The notes: generated by a model not told the origin, from the sequence alone. Counted from the stretch's first letter, positions 10,161 to 19,921 are shown. The stretch: DNA of 64,000 bases from Algoriphagus sediminis (GCF_030403435.1 NZ_JAUEPH010000004.1:482759-546758); one strand, 5' to 3'. Translations and numbers: made by a program.

Positions 10161-13019
10161 TCAATTCTCTAATTCATATTTTAGGGTCTTCCCTTTTTCA
10201 ACGGCAGGTAATCCCTCAGTCATCCAAAGTGGTGCGGGTGCACCTTTGAGGTAATGATCGAAAAACTGACTTAAACGGATGGACAAATCCTTTCTGTTTT
10301 TCCTTTGCCTTAAGTTATGATCTTCACCATTATACTGAAGCAGCCACGCAGGCTGATTCAGTCTTTTTAGAGCCATAAACATTTCTATTCCTTGATACCA
10401 AGGCACAGCACCATCTTCATCATTGTGCATAATCAAGACAGGAGTTTCTACCCTATCCATAAAGAACAGAGGTGAATTTTCTATATAGTAGAGAGGTTTG
10501 TCCCAAAGAGTCCCACCTATTCTTGATTGGGTTTGCTCATATTGAAACATCCTGCTCATCCCTGTTCCCCAACGAATACCACCATAGGCTGATGTCATAT
10601 TAACCACGGGTGCTCCAGCGCCGGCAGCCTTAAACATATTGGTTTGAGTAATCAAATAAGCTACCTGATAACCTCCCCAGCTTTGGCCCTGAATGGCCAT
10701 ATTTTCTTCATCCACAAAACCCATCCCTACCACTTCTTGAACGGCGGGAATGATGCAGTTAAAGGCACTTGGTCCCGGTAAACCCAATTCATATTTGATA
10801 TCCGGAACCAACACGACATATTCATTACTCACGAAATAAGGGATATTAATTACGGAAGCACTCGGAGCCGGAGATCGATAACGGTGCAGATTATCGCTGT
10901 TTCTTTCATAGAAATAGACCATCATTGGATACTCCTTATTTGGATCAAAGTTTTCAGGCTTGTATAAAAGCCCCTGAAGTGGTGTACCATCGCTAGCCAG
11001 ATAATCTACCAATTCCACAGTTCCCCAATTGATTTCTTCCTGCTGTGGGTTCAAATTTGAAACCTTTTGTAAATCATCCATGTCCAGATCTGTCAAATAT
11101 AAATCTGGATTTTCTTCAAAGGTGCTTCTCCGCACCAATACTTCATCCGATTCCTTTGCCTTGGCCAAGGAGAAATAGTAATGAGCTGTCATCAAAATTT
11201 CTTCAGGCTCAGCTCCGCTGGAAATGTCACCAAGATAAAATCCTGAATCCTTTGTTTGCTCATTAAATGCCCTTAGGTATAAATCTTCCTCAGGATCAAT
11301 ACTTTCTTCTTCCCTATCGAGGACCACTCTTCTGAACTCTACTTTATTTTCACGTCCTTTTCCCGCAGTGATATTGATGGCGTTAGAAGGATTTTTCGGA
11401 TTTACTTTCCAAATATCATAACGGTCGTAGATTAAAAAGGCCTCGTCATCTTTTAGCCAACCTGCACTTCCATAGCTTCTAGGAAGAGATGGCTGATCAT
11501 TTAATTCGTCATAAACAGGCTGGTCTATTCCTTGAGACAGGTTAATCATCTGTCCAGACCCAACCTCGTAGGCCATCCATGTGCTGTCTCTGCTTTCATA
11601 CCATGTCACGAATTTTCCTTGCGGAGAAAGTGAAGGATATCCTGAAGCATTCTCTTTTATCAATTTTCTTTTGCCAGTGGCAAAATCTACCAGGTAAATG
11701 TCTCTACCTATCTGAATATCCCAGCTATAAGCTCGCATATAGGCGTCATTTGAAGTACCTAGAGCCATATCCAGCTTTATTTTGGAGGGTAGAGAAATTT
11801 CTTTTAATTCCTTGTCTTCCAATTGGGTGATTTTTCCGGATGAGATATCATAGGTTGCCAAATAAGACCTTCTTTCCTCTCTGGACTTCCGGTTTAATTG
11901 CATAGGCTGAATTTCAGCATCCTGCCAACCCCAAATATCAAGACTTGGTCTCTCCTCATCCAGGATAGTAGTGTCATTTTCGTATGGATAGTCCTTATAA
12001 TCTTCAGCTACTCCAAAAAACAGCCGACTTTCGTCCTCCGAAAAAGCAAAACTCGCATCAGAACTTATTCTACCTCCCTCGAGAATCCCCTCAGATTCTT
12101 TATTTGCAAATTCTTTGACTTCACCAGATTTTACATCCGTTAAAAAAGCCTGATGGTATTTCTTTTCAGCCTTTGTCGAATCACCGGTAGACAAATAACT
12201 GAAGTAGTTAGATTGAGGAGAAAATTTCATTTTGGAATAGCTAGTCATTCCTTCGCTCAATGTGGTGGATGCACCTGAATTTAGGTCAAGCAAGTATAGA
12301 CCTGCATTATCTAAAGTGTCTTGCTCCGCCAAGACATAATGCATGTAATTGCCATCTTTTGAGAAACCATAGCTTTCTACACGCTCAAAAGTATATTCCG
12401 TGCCGGAGCTATGTGATTTGACCAACAATCGGGTGCCATCAGTTTTAAGCTCCTTTGGTTTTGTTTCAGTAGAGTCTGATTCAGATTTCGCCTCGCCCTT
12501 CTCTTCCCCAGAATGCTTTTCCTCCTCCTTCTGCTTCTCCGGCTTTTCAAAATGGATTGCATACCAATCTCCTTCCTTCTCTGGAATCGAGAACGATTTT
12601 ACATTTGCAAATTTCTCCATTTGGCCCGTGTTCAAATCAAGGATGAATAGGCTGTCTTTTGGCATTTCATCTTTCTTTGCTTTCCGAAGTTTCATCATTC
12701 TAACGGTATCAGCCTCAGGCACAATTTTGCCAATTGCAAAAATTCCAGAGGGAGAAAAATTATAACCAGAACCTCGATGAATGATAGTTCTCTTACTTGG
12801 GTCAGAATATGGGAAAATCTCAACTCTTGCATCACCTTCCTGAGGTTGAATGGAAAATCCTACCCACTTACCATCATCGGTAATTTGGGTAGAAGACATA
12901 CTTTCCCAGCCATCATAGTCTTCATGAGTCAATGAGCGTTTTTGCTGCGAAAAACTTGAAGTGGCTATTAGAGTGATACAAAAAAGAGACAAAAGGGTCT
13001 TTTTGAAAATCATACACAT
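10161..13019 (-). CDS. Secreted S9 (prolyl oligopeptidase) family peptidase
   Basis: Exported serine peptidase with a signal peptide (MIFKKTLLSLF to about residue 26), a long beta-propeller region and a C-terminal alpha/beta-hydrolase domain. The catalytic triad is visible: Ser780 in GQSWGGY, Asp in HNDEDGAVPW and His in GEDHNLR. The propeller region contains an acidic low-complexity loop rich in Lys, Glu and Ser near residues 165-195. Related enzymes remove dipeptides or acylated residues from peptides in the periplasm and support use of proteins as food. Starts at 13019 (MCMIF) and 13013 (MIF) are both possible. It is a single-gene unit flanked by terminators. Confidence 0.92.
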   Translation of the reverse strand: MCMIFKKTLLSLFCITLIATSSFSQQKRSLTHEDYDGWESMSSTQITDDGKWVGFSIQPQEGDARVEIFPYSDPSKRTIIHRGSGYNFSPSGIFAIGKIVPEADTVRMMKLRKAKKDEMPKDSLFILDLNTGQMEKFANVKSFSIPEKEGDWYAIHFEKPEKQKEEEKHSGEEKGEAKSESDSTETKPKELKTDGTRLLVKSHSSGTEYTFERVESYGFSKDGNYMHYVLAEQDTLDNAGLYLLDLNSGASTTLSEGMTSYSKMKFSPQSNYFSYLSTGDSTKAEKKYHQAFLTDVKSGEVKEFANKESEGILEGGRISSDASFAFSEDESRLFFGVAEDYKDYPYENDTTILDEERPSLDIWGWQDAEIQPMQLNRKSREERRSYLATYDISSGKITQLEDKELKEISLPSKIKLDMALGTSNDAYMRAYSWDIQIGRDIYLVDFATGKRKLIKENASGYPSLSPQGKFVTWYESRDSTWMAYEVGSGQMINLSQGIDQPVYDELNDQPSLPRSYGSAGWLKDDEAFLIYDRYDIWKVNPKNPSNAINITAGKGRENKVEFRRVVLDREEESIDPEEDLYLRAFNEQTKDSGFYLGDISSGAEPEEILMTAHYYFSLAKAKESDEVLVRRSTFEENPDLYLTDLDMDDLQKVSNLNPQQEEINWGTVELVDYLASDGTPLQGLLYKPENFDPNKEYPMMVYFYERNSDNLHRYRSPAPSASVINIPYFVSNEYVVLVPDIKYELGLPGPSAFNCIIPAVQEVVGMGFVDEENMAIQGQSWGGYQVAYLITQTNMFKAAGAGAPVVNMTSAYGGIRWGTGMSRMFQYEQTQSRIGGTLWDKPLYYIENSPLFFMDRVETPVLIMHNDEDGAVPWYQGIEMFMALKRLNQPAWLLQYNGEDHNLRQRKNRKDLSIRLSQFFDHYLKGAPAPLWMTEGLPAVEKGKTLKYELEN

Positions 13020-13089
13020 TTGGTTTTTTGATTATCGAAATGCACTTGGATTATTACACCAAAGCATAACTGAGTTTGACAATAAAAGA

Positions 13090-13135
13090 AAGCGCTTCAG
13101 TAATTTGACTAAGAATCAAAATTACTGAAGCGCTT
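13090..13135 (-). terminator. Terminator after the small secreted protein gene
   Basis: Perfect 17-bp inverted repeat (13090-13106 with 13119-13135) around a 12-base loop; the minus strand continues into TCTTTTATT. It lies 28 nt after the stop at 13164. Confidence 0.75.
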
Positions 13136-13163
13136 AAGATGTCTGTAACCGTTTAAAAAAAAA

Positions 13164-13703
13164 CTATGGAATCTGTTCCCTAGAAATGGTCAATTCAAAA
13201 GATTCTGAGGAGTATTGGCTAAATCCAGGTACAGCTTTACAATCAGGCAATTGCCTAATCATGTGATCTAACCGATTTTCCAACCCTTTATCAACATCAG
13301 AAATCATATCAAATCCAGAAATTCTACCCACTTCATTCACATGAAGAACAAGCTTTACGTTTTCATTTTGTCTACTCTTTTTGGTTCTGAAAAGAAATGG
13401 GCCATAGCTATCAATCGCTTCTAGAGTGTTTTCGGGCCATGCCCAGTTTGAACCTAAATCTTCAGCAATTTTTGCCTCCACTACAGATAGTTCTTGTGCT
13501 TCAGGAATTTCAGAACTTGGTTTATTCGTTACAGTCGAATAAACATTCACCTTCTTAAGTGTGAGGCTCTCATATTGAATTTCAGGCGATAAGACCTCAT
13601 ATGAAATGGCATCACCCGATTGAGAATAGGCTCTATCGGCCGTACCGGGAAAACCCAGATAGACAATGCTGCTGAAAACAAAAATCAAAAAAGTACTTTT
13701 CAT
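13164..13703 (-). CDS. Small secreted protein with TonB-C-like end
   Basis: A 179-residue exported protein from the ATG at 13703 (MKSTFLIFVFSS, signal peptide ending near YSQ). The last 75 residues (KLVLHVNEVGRISGFDMISDVDKG...) have the strand-helix-strand pattern of TonB C-terminal domains, as often found in free-standing Bacteroidota proteins of unknown role. There is no membrane anchor of the TonB type and no proline-rich linker, so energy transduction is not supported. A promoter with both boxes lies 19 nt before this ATG, which favours it over the longer reading frame starting at 13763. Confidence 0.72.
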   Translation of the reverse strand: MKSTFLIFVFSSIVYLGFPGTADRAYSQSGDAISYEVLSPEIQYESLTLKKVNVYSTVTNKPSSEIPEAQELSVVEAKIAEDLGSNWAWPENTLEAIDSYGPFLFRTKKSRQNENVKLVLHVNEVGRISGFDMISDVDKGLENRLDHMIRQLPDCKAVPGFSQYSSESFELTISREQIP

Positions 13704-13721
13704 AAGAGCGATTATATTCTT

Positions 13722-13753
13722 CAAAAATACACATTTAATTATTTCATATACAA
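13722..13753 (-). promoter_or_regulatory. Promoter of the TonB-C-like protein gene
   Basis: Minus-strand TTG (13753-13751), 21-nt spacer, TAttTTTG (13729-13722). The predicted transcript starts about 12 nt before the ATG at 13703. Confidence 0.6.
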
Positions 13754-13782
13754 ATAAATGCATTTAAAAATTTAACAGAAAA

Positions 13783-13955
13783 CAAAAAAGTCTTGCCAGC
13801 AGCAAGACTCTTTTCAGAATATAAACCCAAATATAACTTTAGAGATAAAAGTTCGATCTCAAATTTTTGCCGATGAGCGCAATTGCGGAAAGCTGAAATT
13901 GCAACAATCCTCGTCAAAGAGTGTAAAGAAAATAGATTTTAAATTTAATTACAAA
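13783..13955 (-). ncRNA. Candidate small RNA in the lrp upstream region
   Basis: The 331-base stretch 13704-14034 has no protein gene, yet the minus strand carries a complete transcription unit. It begins with a two-box promoter (13987-13960) and ends with a hairpin plus T-run (13809-13784), giving an RNA of about 170 nt. Inside it, TGCAATT and AATTGCG can pair (about 13890-13872), and flanking bases can extend the stem imperfectly. The TonB-C-like gene downstream has its own promoter, so this is better read as a free RNA than as a leader, although attenuation of that gene by read-through remains possible. I do not recognise the RNA family. The 5' end is an estimate. Confidence 0.4.
13784..13809 (-). 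terminator. Hairpin terminator of the candidate small RNA
   Basis: Eight-base-pair stem (AGTCTTGC with GCAAGACT) and a five-base loop, followed on the minus strand by TTTTTG. No protein gene ends here. On the plus strand the T-run is shorter (CTTTT). Confidence 0.7.
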
Positions 13956-13959
13956 TTAC

Positions 13960-13987
13960 CAAAAATATTTTGCTATACTTTGAACAA
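13960..13987 (-). promoter_or_regulatory. Promoter of the candidate small RNA
   Basis: Minus-strand TTG (13987-13985), 17-nt spacer, TAttTTTG (13967-13960). It overlaps the region that must also hold the divergent promoter of the Lrp-type gene at 14035, so the two could influence each other. Confidence 0.5.
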
Positions 13988-14034
13988 TCTGTAATTTCCC
14001 GCCATATTTATTAAAAATTAATCAAATTCCTGAA

Positions 14035-14514
14035 ATGAAAATGGACAAAAATTTGGATATCGATAATATCGACCTGAAAATTATTTCATTGCTTAATGAA
14101 GATGCCAAAACTCCATATACCGAAATAGCTAAAAAGGTTTTCGTTTCGTCCGGTACAGTTCATGTCAGGATGAAGAAGCTTGAAGATATGGGTGTAGTAA
14201 AGAGCGCCACGCTGAACATAGACTTTTCCAAGCTAGGTTATGATATCGCCGCCTTTCTTGGTATTTATCTTCAAAGAAGCTCACTTTATGACAATGTCAT
14301 AGAAAGTCTTCAGGAAATTCCAGAAGTAGTCCGAGCATATTATACCACAGGAAACTATTCCATTTTCGCTAAAATCATCTGCCAGGACACTGACCATTTG
14401 AGAAATGTTCTGGATAGCATTCAGCAAGTGGAAGGTATAGACAGAACTGAAACTTTGATCGTCCTGGAAGAAAGCATAAATCGCCCTATCCAATTTTTTG
14501 ATAAGAAAGAATAG
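14035..14514 (+). CDS. Lrp/AsnC family transcriptional regulator
   Basis: Feast/famine-type regulator. Residues about 8-70 form the AsnC-type helix-turn-helix (DLKIISLLNEDAKTPYTEIAKKV... recognition helix around SSGTVHVRMKKLE). The C-terminal half is the RAM ligand-binding domain (VVRAYYTTGNYSIFAKI and the following helix). Such proteins form octamers or dimers that respond to amino acids. It is the gene before the suf operon but has its own terminator, so it is a separate unit; whether it controls suf cannot be told. Upstream, TATACTTTG resembles a -7 box with one extra base. Confidence 0.95.
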   Translation: MKMDKNLDIDNIDLKIISLLNEDAKTPYTEIAKKVFVSSGTVHVRMKKLEDMGVVKSATLNIDFSKLGYDIAAFLGIYLQRSSLYDNVIESLQEIPEVVRAYYTTGNYSIFAKIICQDTDHLRNVLDSIQQVEGIDRTETLIVLEESINRPIQFFDKKE

Positions 14515-14611
14515 TAATTTAGATTAAATACAAATAACTAAAATCTAGGACGAGGCAAAGGCATATCTATAGAGCGATACATTGCCAATCTTAGAAAATG
14601 ATCCTAAAAAG

Positions 14612-14645
14612 CCCTTCAAAATCTATTTTTTGAAGGGTTTATTTT
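14612..14645 (+). terminator. Terminator after the Lrp-type gene
   Basis: Ten-base-pair stem CCCTTCAAAA/TTTTGAAGGG (14612-14621, 14628-14637) with a six-base loop, followed by a T-rich run. Confidence 0.85.
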
Positions 14646-14698
14646 TAATTACAAAAATATTCATTGTCTCACGAACAATAAAAATTCCTTTATTGTTG

Positions 14699-14706
14699 TA
14701 CCTTTG
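14699..14706 (+). promoter_or_regulatory. -7 box of the suf operon
   Basis: Exact TAccTTTG, 35 nt before the sufB start codon and downstream of the terminator of the preceding gene. No TTG is seen at the expected -33 distance. Confidence 0.45.
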
Positions 14707-14741
14707 ACGTCAAAATAAAATTAATCTAAATAGGTCGCAGC

Positions 14742-16187
14742 ATGAGCAAAGACAACGAGATTTTAGAGGAATTTACCACCAAAGAATACGAGCACGGCTG
14801 GTCAGTGAATTATGAGGCTGATGAAGCTCCAATAGGCTTAAATGAAGATATCATTAAGTGGATTTCTGCAAAAAAAGAGGAACCTCAATGGTTATTAAAT
14901 TGGAGACTGAAGGCTTTCGACACCTTTAAAAAAATGACAGAGCCTGAATGGGCTAATGTTCATTATCCAAAAATCGATCTTCAAAAGTTAAGATATTACT
15001 CTGCGCCAAAGCAAGGGAAAAAGCCAAAAACTCTGGATGAAGTTGATCCTGAATTACTTCAGATTTATGAAAGACTTGGAATAAATTTAAATGAGCAGAA
15101 AAGGTTGCAGGGAATCGCTGTGGATGCTGTTTTGGATTCAGTTTCTGTAGCTACCACTTTTAAGGAAACTCTCTCGAAGCTAGGAATCGTTTTTTGTTCT
15201 TTCAGTGAAGCCGTTAAAGAACATCCGGAGCTTGTGAAGAAGTATCTTGGTTCGGTAGTTCCAATAACAGATAACTACTACGCAGCTTTAAATTCAGCAG
15301 TATTTTCTGATGGCTCTTTCTGTTATATTCCGAAAGGTGTTAGATGCCCTATGGAGCTTTCTACCTACTTCCGAATTAACGCTGCCAATACTGGCCAATT
15401 TGAAAGAACCCTCATAGTGGCCGAGGATGAGTCCTATGTAAGTTATCTTGAAGGTTGTACCGCTCCGCAAAGAGATGAAAATCAACTCCATGCCGCTGTG
15501 GTTGAGATTTATGCAGCCACAAATGCCGAGGTTAAATATTCTACTGTACAAAACTGGTTCCCTGGCGACAAAAATGGTAAAGGAGGTATTTATAATTTCG
15601 TTACCAAAAGAGGTCTTTGTGCGGGAGATCATTCCAAAATTTCTTGGACTCAAGTTGAGACTGGATCTGCTGTTACTTGGAAATATCCCTCCTGTGTACT
15701 TAAAGGAGATTATTCTGTCGGAGAGTTTTATTCTGTAGCTGTGACGAATAATTATCAGCAGGCAGATACTGGAACTAAAATGATTCACATTGGTAAAAAC
15801 ACCAAATCCAGAATTGTTTCTAAAGGTATTTCTGCTGGAAAATCCCAAAACTCCTATAGAGGGCAGGTTCAAGTTATGAAGCGTGCTCACAATTCAAGGA
15901 ATTTTTCACAGTGTGACTCTTTATTAATGGGAGACAGATGTGGCGCCCACACCTTCCCTTACATTGACATCAATAACCCAACTGCTAAAGTGGAGCATGA
16001 GGCAACTACCTCTAAGATTGGTGAAGATCAAATCTTTTACTGTAATCAGAGAGGTATTGATACCGAAGATGCAGTAGCACTTATTGTGAATGGTTACGCC
16101 AAAGAAGTTTTGAATCAATTACCAATGGAATTTGCCGTAGAAGCCCAGAAGCTTCTTGCTCTTACACTAGAAGGAAGCGTCGGTTAA
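14742..16187 (+). CDS. sufB: Fe-S cluster assembly scaffold SufB
   Basis: Core scaffold of the SUF iron-sulfur assembly machine; with SufC and SufD it forms the SufBC2D complex in the cytosol, on which the nascent cluster is built. The 481 residues match the usual SufB length. The central right-handed beta-helix region contains [18 protein letters not shown] and the C-terminal part contains [12 protein letters not shown] and [18 protein letters not shown], all typical of SufB. It opens a seven-gene operon (SufB, C, D, S, E, a SufT-like protein and a bacilliredoxin). Confidence 0.98.
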   Translation: MSKDNEILEEFTTKEYEHGWSVNYEADEAPIGLNEDIIKWISAKKEEPQWLLNWRLKAFDTFKKMTEPEWANVHYPKIDLQKLRYYSAPKQGKKPKTLDEVDPELLQIYERLGINLNEQKRLQGIAVDAVLDSVSVATTFKETLSKLGIVFCSFSEAVKEHPELVKKYLGSVVPITDNYYAALNSAVFSDGSFCYIPKGVRCPMELSTYFRINAANTGQFERTLIVAEDESYVSYLEGCTAPQRDENQLHAAVVEIYAATNAEVKYSTVQNWFPGDKNGKGGIYNFVTKRGLCAGDHSKISWTQVETGSAVTWKYPSCVLKGDYSVGEFYSVAVTNNYQQADTGTKMIHIGKNTKSRIVSKGISAGKSQNSYRGQVQVMKRAHNSRNFSQCDSLLMGDRCGAHTFPYIDINNPTAKVEHEATTSKIGEDQIFYCNQRGIDTEDAVALIVNGYAKEVLNQLPMEFAVEAQKLLALTLEGSVG

Positions 16188-16215
16188 TTCAATCAAAAGA
16201 AGAAAAAACACAACT

Positions 16216-16977
16216 ATGCTATCAATAAAAAACCTTCATGCCTCCATCGAAGGCAATGAAATCCTACGAGGAATAGACCTGGAAGTAAAAGCAGGTGAGG
16301 TCCATGCAATCATGGGGCCAAATGGTTCTGGAAAGTCTACTTTAGCTTCGGTTTTAGCCGGGAGAGAAGAATATGAAGTTACAGAAGGAGAAGTAGTTTT
16401 TAAAGGTGAAAATCTTTTGGAATTGGCTCCTGAGGAACGAGCAAGAGAAGGAGTTTTTCTTGCTTTTCAGTACCCAGTGGAAATCCCAGGGGTTAGTTCT
16501 ACTAATTTCCTGAGAACAGCAGTAAACCAAGTTAGAGAACACAGAGGTCTTGAGCCACTAGACGCGGTGAAGTTCCTCACCATGATGAAAGAAAAGATGA
16601 AGCTTGTTGAGATAGATCAAAAGCTTCTGAGCAGGGCCTTAAATGAAGGTTTCTCCGGAGGAGAGAAAAAGCGTAACGAAATATTTCAAATGGCAATGCT
16701 AGAGCCAACCCTTTCTATTCTTGATGAGACGGACTCAGGGCTTGACATCGATGCTTTGAAAATTGTTTCAAATGGTGTGAACCAATTGAAATCTAAAGAC
16801 AATGCAACTATCGTGGTTACGCATTACCAAAGACTACTCGATTACATCGTACCTGATTTTGTGCATGTATTATATAAGGGTAAAATCGTAAAGTCAGGGA
16901 CCAAGGAATTGGCACTCGAGCTTGAAGAAAAAGGATACGATTGGATCAAAGAAGAAATAGGCCAGGCGGCTGTTTAA
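16216..16977 (+). CDS. sufC: Fe-S cluster assembly ATPase SufC
   Basis: ABC-type ATPase that drives conformational change of the SufB-SufD scaffold. Walker A GPNGSGKST is at residues 34-42, the signature is present as FSGGEKKR, and Walker B reads LSILDETDSGLD, the Suf-specific form. The 253-residue length is standard. It follows sufB by 28 nt and precedes sufD by 16 nt. Confidence 0.98.
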   Translation: MLSIKNLHASIEGNEILRGIDLEVKAGEVHAIMGPNGSGKSTLASVLAGREEYEVTEGEVVFKGENLLELAPEERAREGVFLAFQYPVEIPGVSSTNFLRTAVNQVREHRGLEPLDAVKFLTMMKEKMKLVEIDQKLLSRALNEGFSGGEKKRNEIFQMAMLEPTLSILDETDSGLDIDALKIVSNGVNQLKSKDNATIVVTHYQRLLDYIVPDFVHVLYKGKIVKSGTKELALELEEKGYDWIKEEIGQAAV

Positions 16978-16993
16978 TAAATATTCATTGATA

Positions 16994-18262
16994 ATGAGCA
17001 CTTTATTAGACACACATCCACTAGAGAAAATACTTGAAAATCCACAGAAAGATTTTCATAGTGTAAGAGCGATGGGAAAGGACGCCTTTTTAAAGCAGGG
17101 CCTGCCATCAGCCAAAGCTGAAGAATACAAGTTCACAAATCTAACAAAGAAGCTTTCACAGAATTTTGATTCCTTTGAGATTGCAGCTGATTTCGAACTG
17201 ACAGAGGAGCAAGTGAATCATGCTATTTTTGAAGGTTTTGATGGTTACCGTTTGGTATTTGCAAATGGTTACTTTCATGATGGACTCTCTTCCAAAATTG
17301 AAGGTTTAACCATATCCAAATTAGAGGAATCTTCCCTCCCACTTGGCAGTATTGCCAAAGCTGAGAAGGATCCATTTGCAGCATTAAATCAGGCTAGTTT
17401 TGAAGGAGGAGCGCAAATAGCTCTTGCCAAAAACACTCAAATTGATAAGCCTATTTTGATTCTGAATTTCATTAATCCTTCTAACGGAAATTTGATTCAG
17501 CCACGAATTTGGTTTGAAACCGGAGATTTCGGAGAAGCTACTTTCATCGAGCAACAGATACAGCTCGAGGCAGGAGACTATTTTCTTAATGAGGTCAAAG
17601 AAATCAAAGGCGGCAGAAATTCCCATATTCATTGGTATCGCATCCAAAATGAAGGAAAGGACGCCATCTCCATGAGCAATATTGAAACGGATATTCAACA
17701 AGATGCAACCTTTACTTCGGTAAACATTTCTCTTTCAGGTCATATGGTCAGGAATAATCTTAGTTTGAATCTTCTTGGAAGTAATTCTGAAGGGAATATG
17801 TACGGTTTATATCTTACTAATGGGAATACTCACGTAGATAACCACACAAATGTGGATCACACTATTCCACATGCAGAATCAAATGAACTATACAAAGGAG
17901 TCTTGACAGATAATTCCAGAGGAGTATTTAACGGGAAAATCTTTGTACGGCAGGATGCCCAAAAGACAAATGCTTTCCAGCAGAATAATAATATTCTATT
18001 ATCTGAGAATGCTACGGTGAACACAAAGCCACAATTGGAAATCTGGGCTGATGATGTCAAGTGTTCTCATGGCTGTACCACCGGTCAGCTGGACGAAGAA
18101 GCATTATTCTATCTTCAAGCAAGAGGAATAGGGAAGGATAAGGCCAAAGGGCTTCTTCTTTATGCTTTCGCAGGAGAAGTGCTGGAAAACATCAAGGATG
18201 ATTCTTTCAAAGCCTACTGCATCAACCTGATCCAAGAAAGATTAGGCACAAACCTCTCATAA
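16994..18262 (+). CDS. sufD: Fe-S cluster assembly protein SufD
   Basis: Partner of SufB in the SufBC2D scaffold. The beta-helix core is recognisable from the SufB/D motif DNHTNVDHTIPHAESNELYK and the C-terminal KCSHGCTTGQLDEEALFYLQARGI. The ATG at 16994 (MSTLLDTHPLE) is preferred over a TTG six bases upstream, giving 422 residues. The next gene, sufS, starts 4 nt after the stop. Confidence 0.97.
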   Translation: MSTLLDTHPLEKILENPQKDFHSVRAMGKDAFLKQGLPSAKAEEYKFTNLTKKLSQNFDSFEIAADFELTEEQVNHAIFEGFDGYRLVFANGYFHDGLSSKIEGLTISKLEESSLPLGSIAKAEKDPFAALNQASFEGGAQIALAKNTQIDKPILILNFINPSNGNLIQPRIWFETGDFGEATFIEQQIQLEAGDYFLNEVKEIKGGRNSHIHWYRIQNEGKDAISMSNIETDIQQDATFTSVNISLSGHMVRNNLSLNLLGSNSEGNMYGLYLTNGNTHVDNHTNVDHTIPHAESNELYKGVLTDNSRGVFNGKIFVRQDAQKTNAFQQNNNILLSENATVNTKPQLEIWADDVKCSHGCTTGQLDEEALFYLQARGIGKDKAKGLLLYAFAGEVLENIKDDSFKAYCINLIQERLGTNLS

Positions 18263-18266
18263 TTTA

Positions 18267-19490
18267 ATGGCATTAGATTTAAATCATATTAGGAGTCTCT
18301 TTCCGGTACTTCATCAAGAAGTATATGGTAAACCCTTGATTTATCTCGACAATGCCGCGACCACCCAAAAGCCTCAAGCGGTTCTGGATGCCTTATCGAA
18401 TTACTATTCTAAGGATAACTCGAATATTCATAGAGGAGCTCATGCATTAGCAGATAGGGCCACGGCTTACTTCGAAGAGACTCGAGAAGCGATTAAAATC
18501 TTTATCGGAGCCAAAGAGTCGGCGGAGATCATATTCACCAAGGGTACAACAGAGAGTATTAATCTAGTGGCCGCCACCTTCGGGAGAAAATTCATTAACG
18601 AAGGAGATGAGATAATCATCTCTACGCTGGAACATCACTCCAATATAGTCCCCTGGCAAATGCTTTGTGAAGAAAAGGGTGCTATTTTAAAAGTGATTCC
18701 AATTTCAGATTCAGGTGAAATCATTTTTGAGGAATTCGAAAAGTTATTGAGTTCCAAGACTAAGATGGTGAGTGTCGTACACGCTTCCAATGCATTGGGA
18801 ACCATAAATCCTGTTAAAGAAATCATCCAAGCAGCGCATAAAGTTGGAGCGAAGGTTTTACTGGATGGTGCCCAAAGCACAAGTCATTTAGATATTGATG
18901 TTAAAGAGCTGGATTGTGACTTTCTTGCCTTTTCGGCTCACAAGCTTTATGGTCCTACGGGTCTAGGAATTTTATATGGAAAAAGAGAAATTCTTGAGGC
19001 CATGCCACCATTCCAGGGCGGAGGAGAAATGATTAAGGAAGTAACTTTCGAAAAGACCACCTATAATGAAATCCCTTTCAAATTCGAAGCGGGAACACCG
19101 AATATCGGAGATGTGATAGCTTTCAAAGCAGCTTTGGATTTCATTGATTCAATCGGAAAAAAGAATATCAAGGCGCATGAGGATGAGTTAATTGCTTATG
19201 CACAAGAAAAGCTTTCCGCTATCAAAGGCTTTATCCCGGTAGGGACTGTAAAAGATAGGGTTTCGGTTATTTCTTTCGGAATCAAGGATATGCACCCATT
19301 CGACGTTGGAATGATGCTAGACTCTAAAGGAATAGCAGTACGAACAGGACATCACTGTACCCAGCCCTTGATGAAAAGGCTTGGTCTGGAGGGAACTGTC
19401 AGGGCCTCCTTTTCTGTTTACAACTCGAAAAAAGAAATTGATGCCTTAGCGGAAGGTGTGGAGAAAATAGCTCGAATCAAAAATAAATGA
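18267..19490 (+). CDS. sufS: Cysteine desulfurase SufS
   Basis: PLP-dependent class V aminotransferase-fold enzyme that takes sulfur from cysteine for cluster assembly and leaves alanine. The PLP lysine is Lys226 in AFSAHKLYGP and the persulfide-carrying cysteine is Cys364 in RTGHHCTQP; both have the same numbers as in E. coli SufS, and total length (407) is also usual. Its stop overlaps the sufE start in an ATGA arrangement, consistent with coupled translation of the desulfurase and its activator. Confidence 0.98.
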   Translation: MALDLNHIRSLFPVLHQEVYGKPLIYLDNAATTQKPQAVLDALSNYYSKDNSNIHRGAHALADRATAYFEETREAIKIFIGAKESAEIIFTKGTTESINLVAATFGRKFINEGDEIIISTLEHHSNIVPWQMLCEEKGAILKVIPISDSGEIIFEEFEKLLSSKTKMVSVVHASNALGTINPVKEIIQAAHKVGAKVLLDGAQSTSHLDIDVKELDCDFLAFSAHKLYGPTGLGILYGKREILEAMPPFQGGGEMIKEVTFEKTTYNEIPFKFEAGTPNIGDVIAFKAALDFIDSIGKKNIKAHEDELIAYAQEKLSAIKGFIPVGTVKDRVSVISFGIKDMHPFDVGMMLDSKGIAVRTGHHCTQPLMKRLGLEGTVRASFSVYNSKKEIDALAEGVEKIARIKNK

Positions 19491-19918
19491 ATAGCATTCA
19501 GGATATACAAGAAGAAATAATTTCAGAATTTGAAATCCTTGGAGATGATAAAGAGTCCACGATCTATTACATCATGGAGCTCGGTGGAAACCTTCCAGAG
19601 TTTCCTGAAGAGAGCAAAATTGAAGAAAATATAATAAAGGGGTGTCAATCGAAAGTCTGGCTTACGGCAAGTGAGGAAGACGGTCGAGTTCAATTCCAGG
19701 CAGATTCGAATACTGATATTACTAAAGGATTGATTTCCCTTTTAATCCGAGTTCTTGGAAATCAAACTCCTGAAGCGATCCTGAATTCCGATTTGAACTT
19801 CTTGCAGAAAATAGGGATGGGTAATATCATTGGAAGCCAAAGGTCAAATGGTCTGGTGTCAATGATCCAACAAATGAAAAGATATGCTTTAGCTTTTCAA
19901 GCTAAGCAAAACGCGTAA
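19487..19918 (+). CDS. sufE: SufE sulfur-acceptor protein
   Basis: Receives the persulfide from SufS and hands it to SufB. The 143-residue protein has the family layout, with the acceptor Cys53 in IKGCQSKVWL and the later NSDLNFLQKIGM region. It overlaps sufS by 4 nt and is followed after 3 nt by the SufT-like gene. Confidence 0.96.
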   Translation: MNSIQDIQEEIISEFEILGDDKESTIYYIMELGGNLPEFPEESKIEENIIKGCQSKVWLTASEEDGRVQFQADSNTDITKGLISLLIRVLGNQTPEAILNSDLNFLQKIGMGNIIGSQRSNGLVSMIQQMKRYALAFQAKQNA

Positions 19919-19921
19919 GAC

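Noticed and set aside
12400..12765. Plus-strand frame of 121 codons within the S9 peptidase gene
   Set aside because: Ser/Phe-rich composition is the complement of the Glu/Lys-rich loop of the peptidase.
15294..15890. Long minus-strand frame inside sufB (198 codons)
   Set aside because: It is antisense to strongly conserved SufB sequence and has no recognisable motif or signal.
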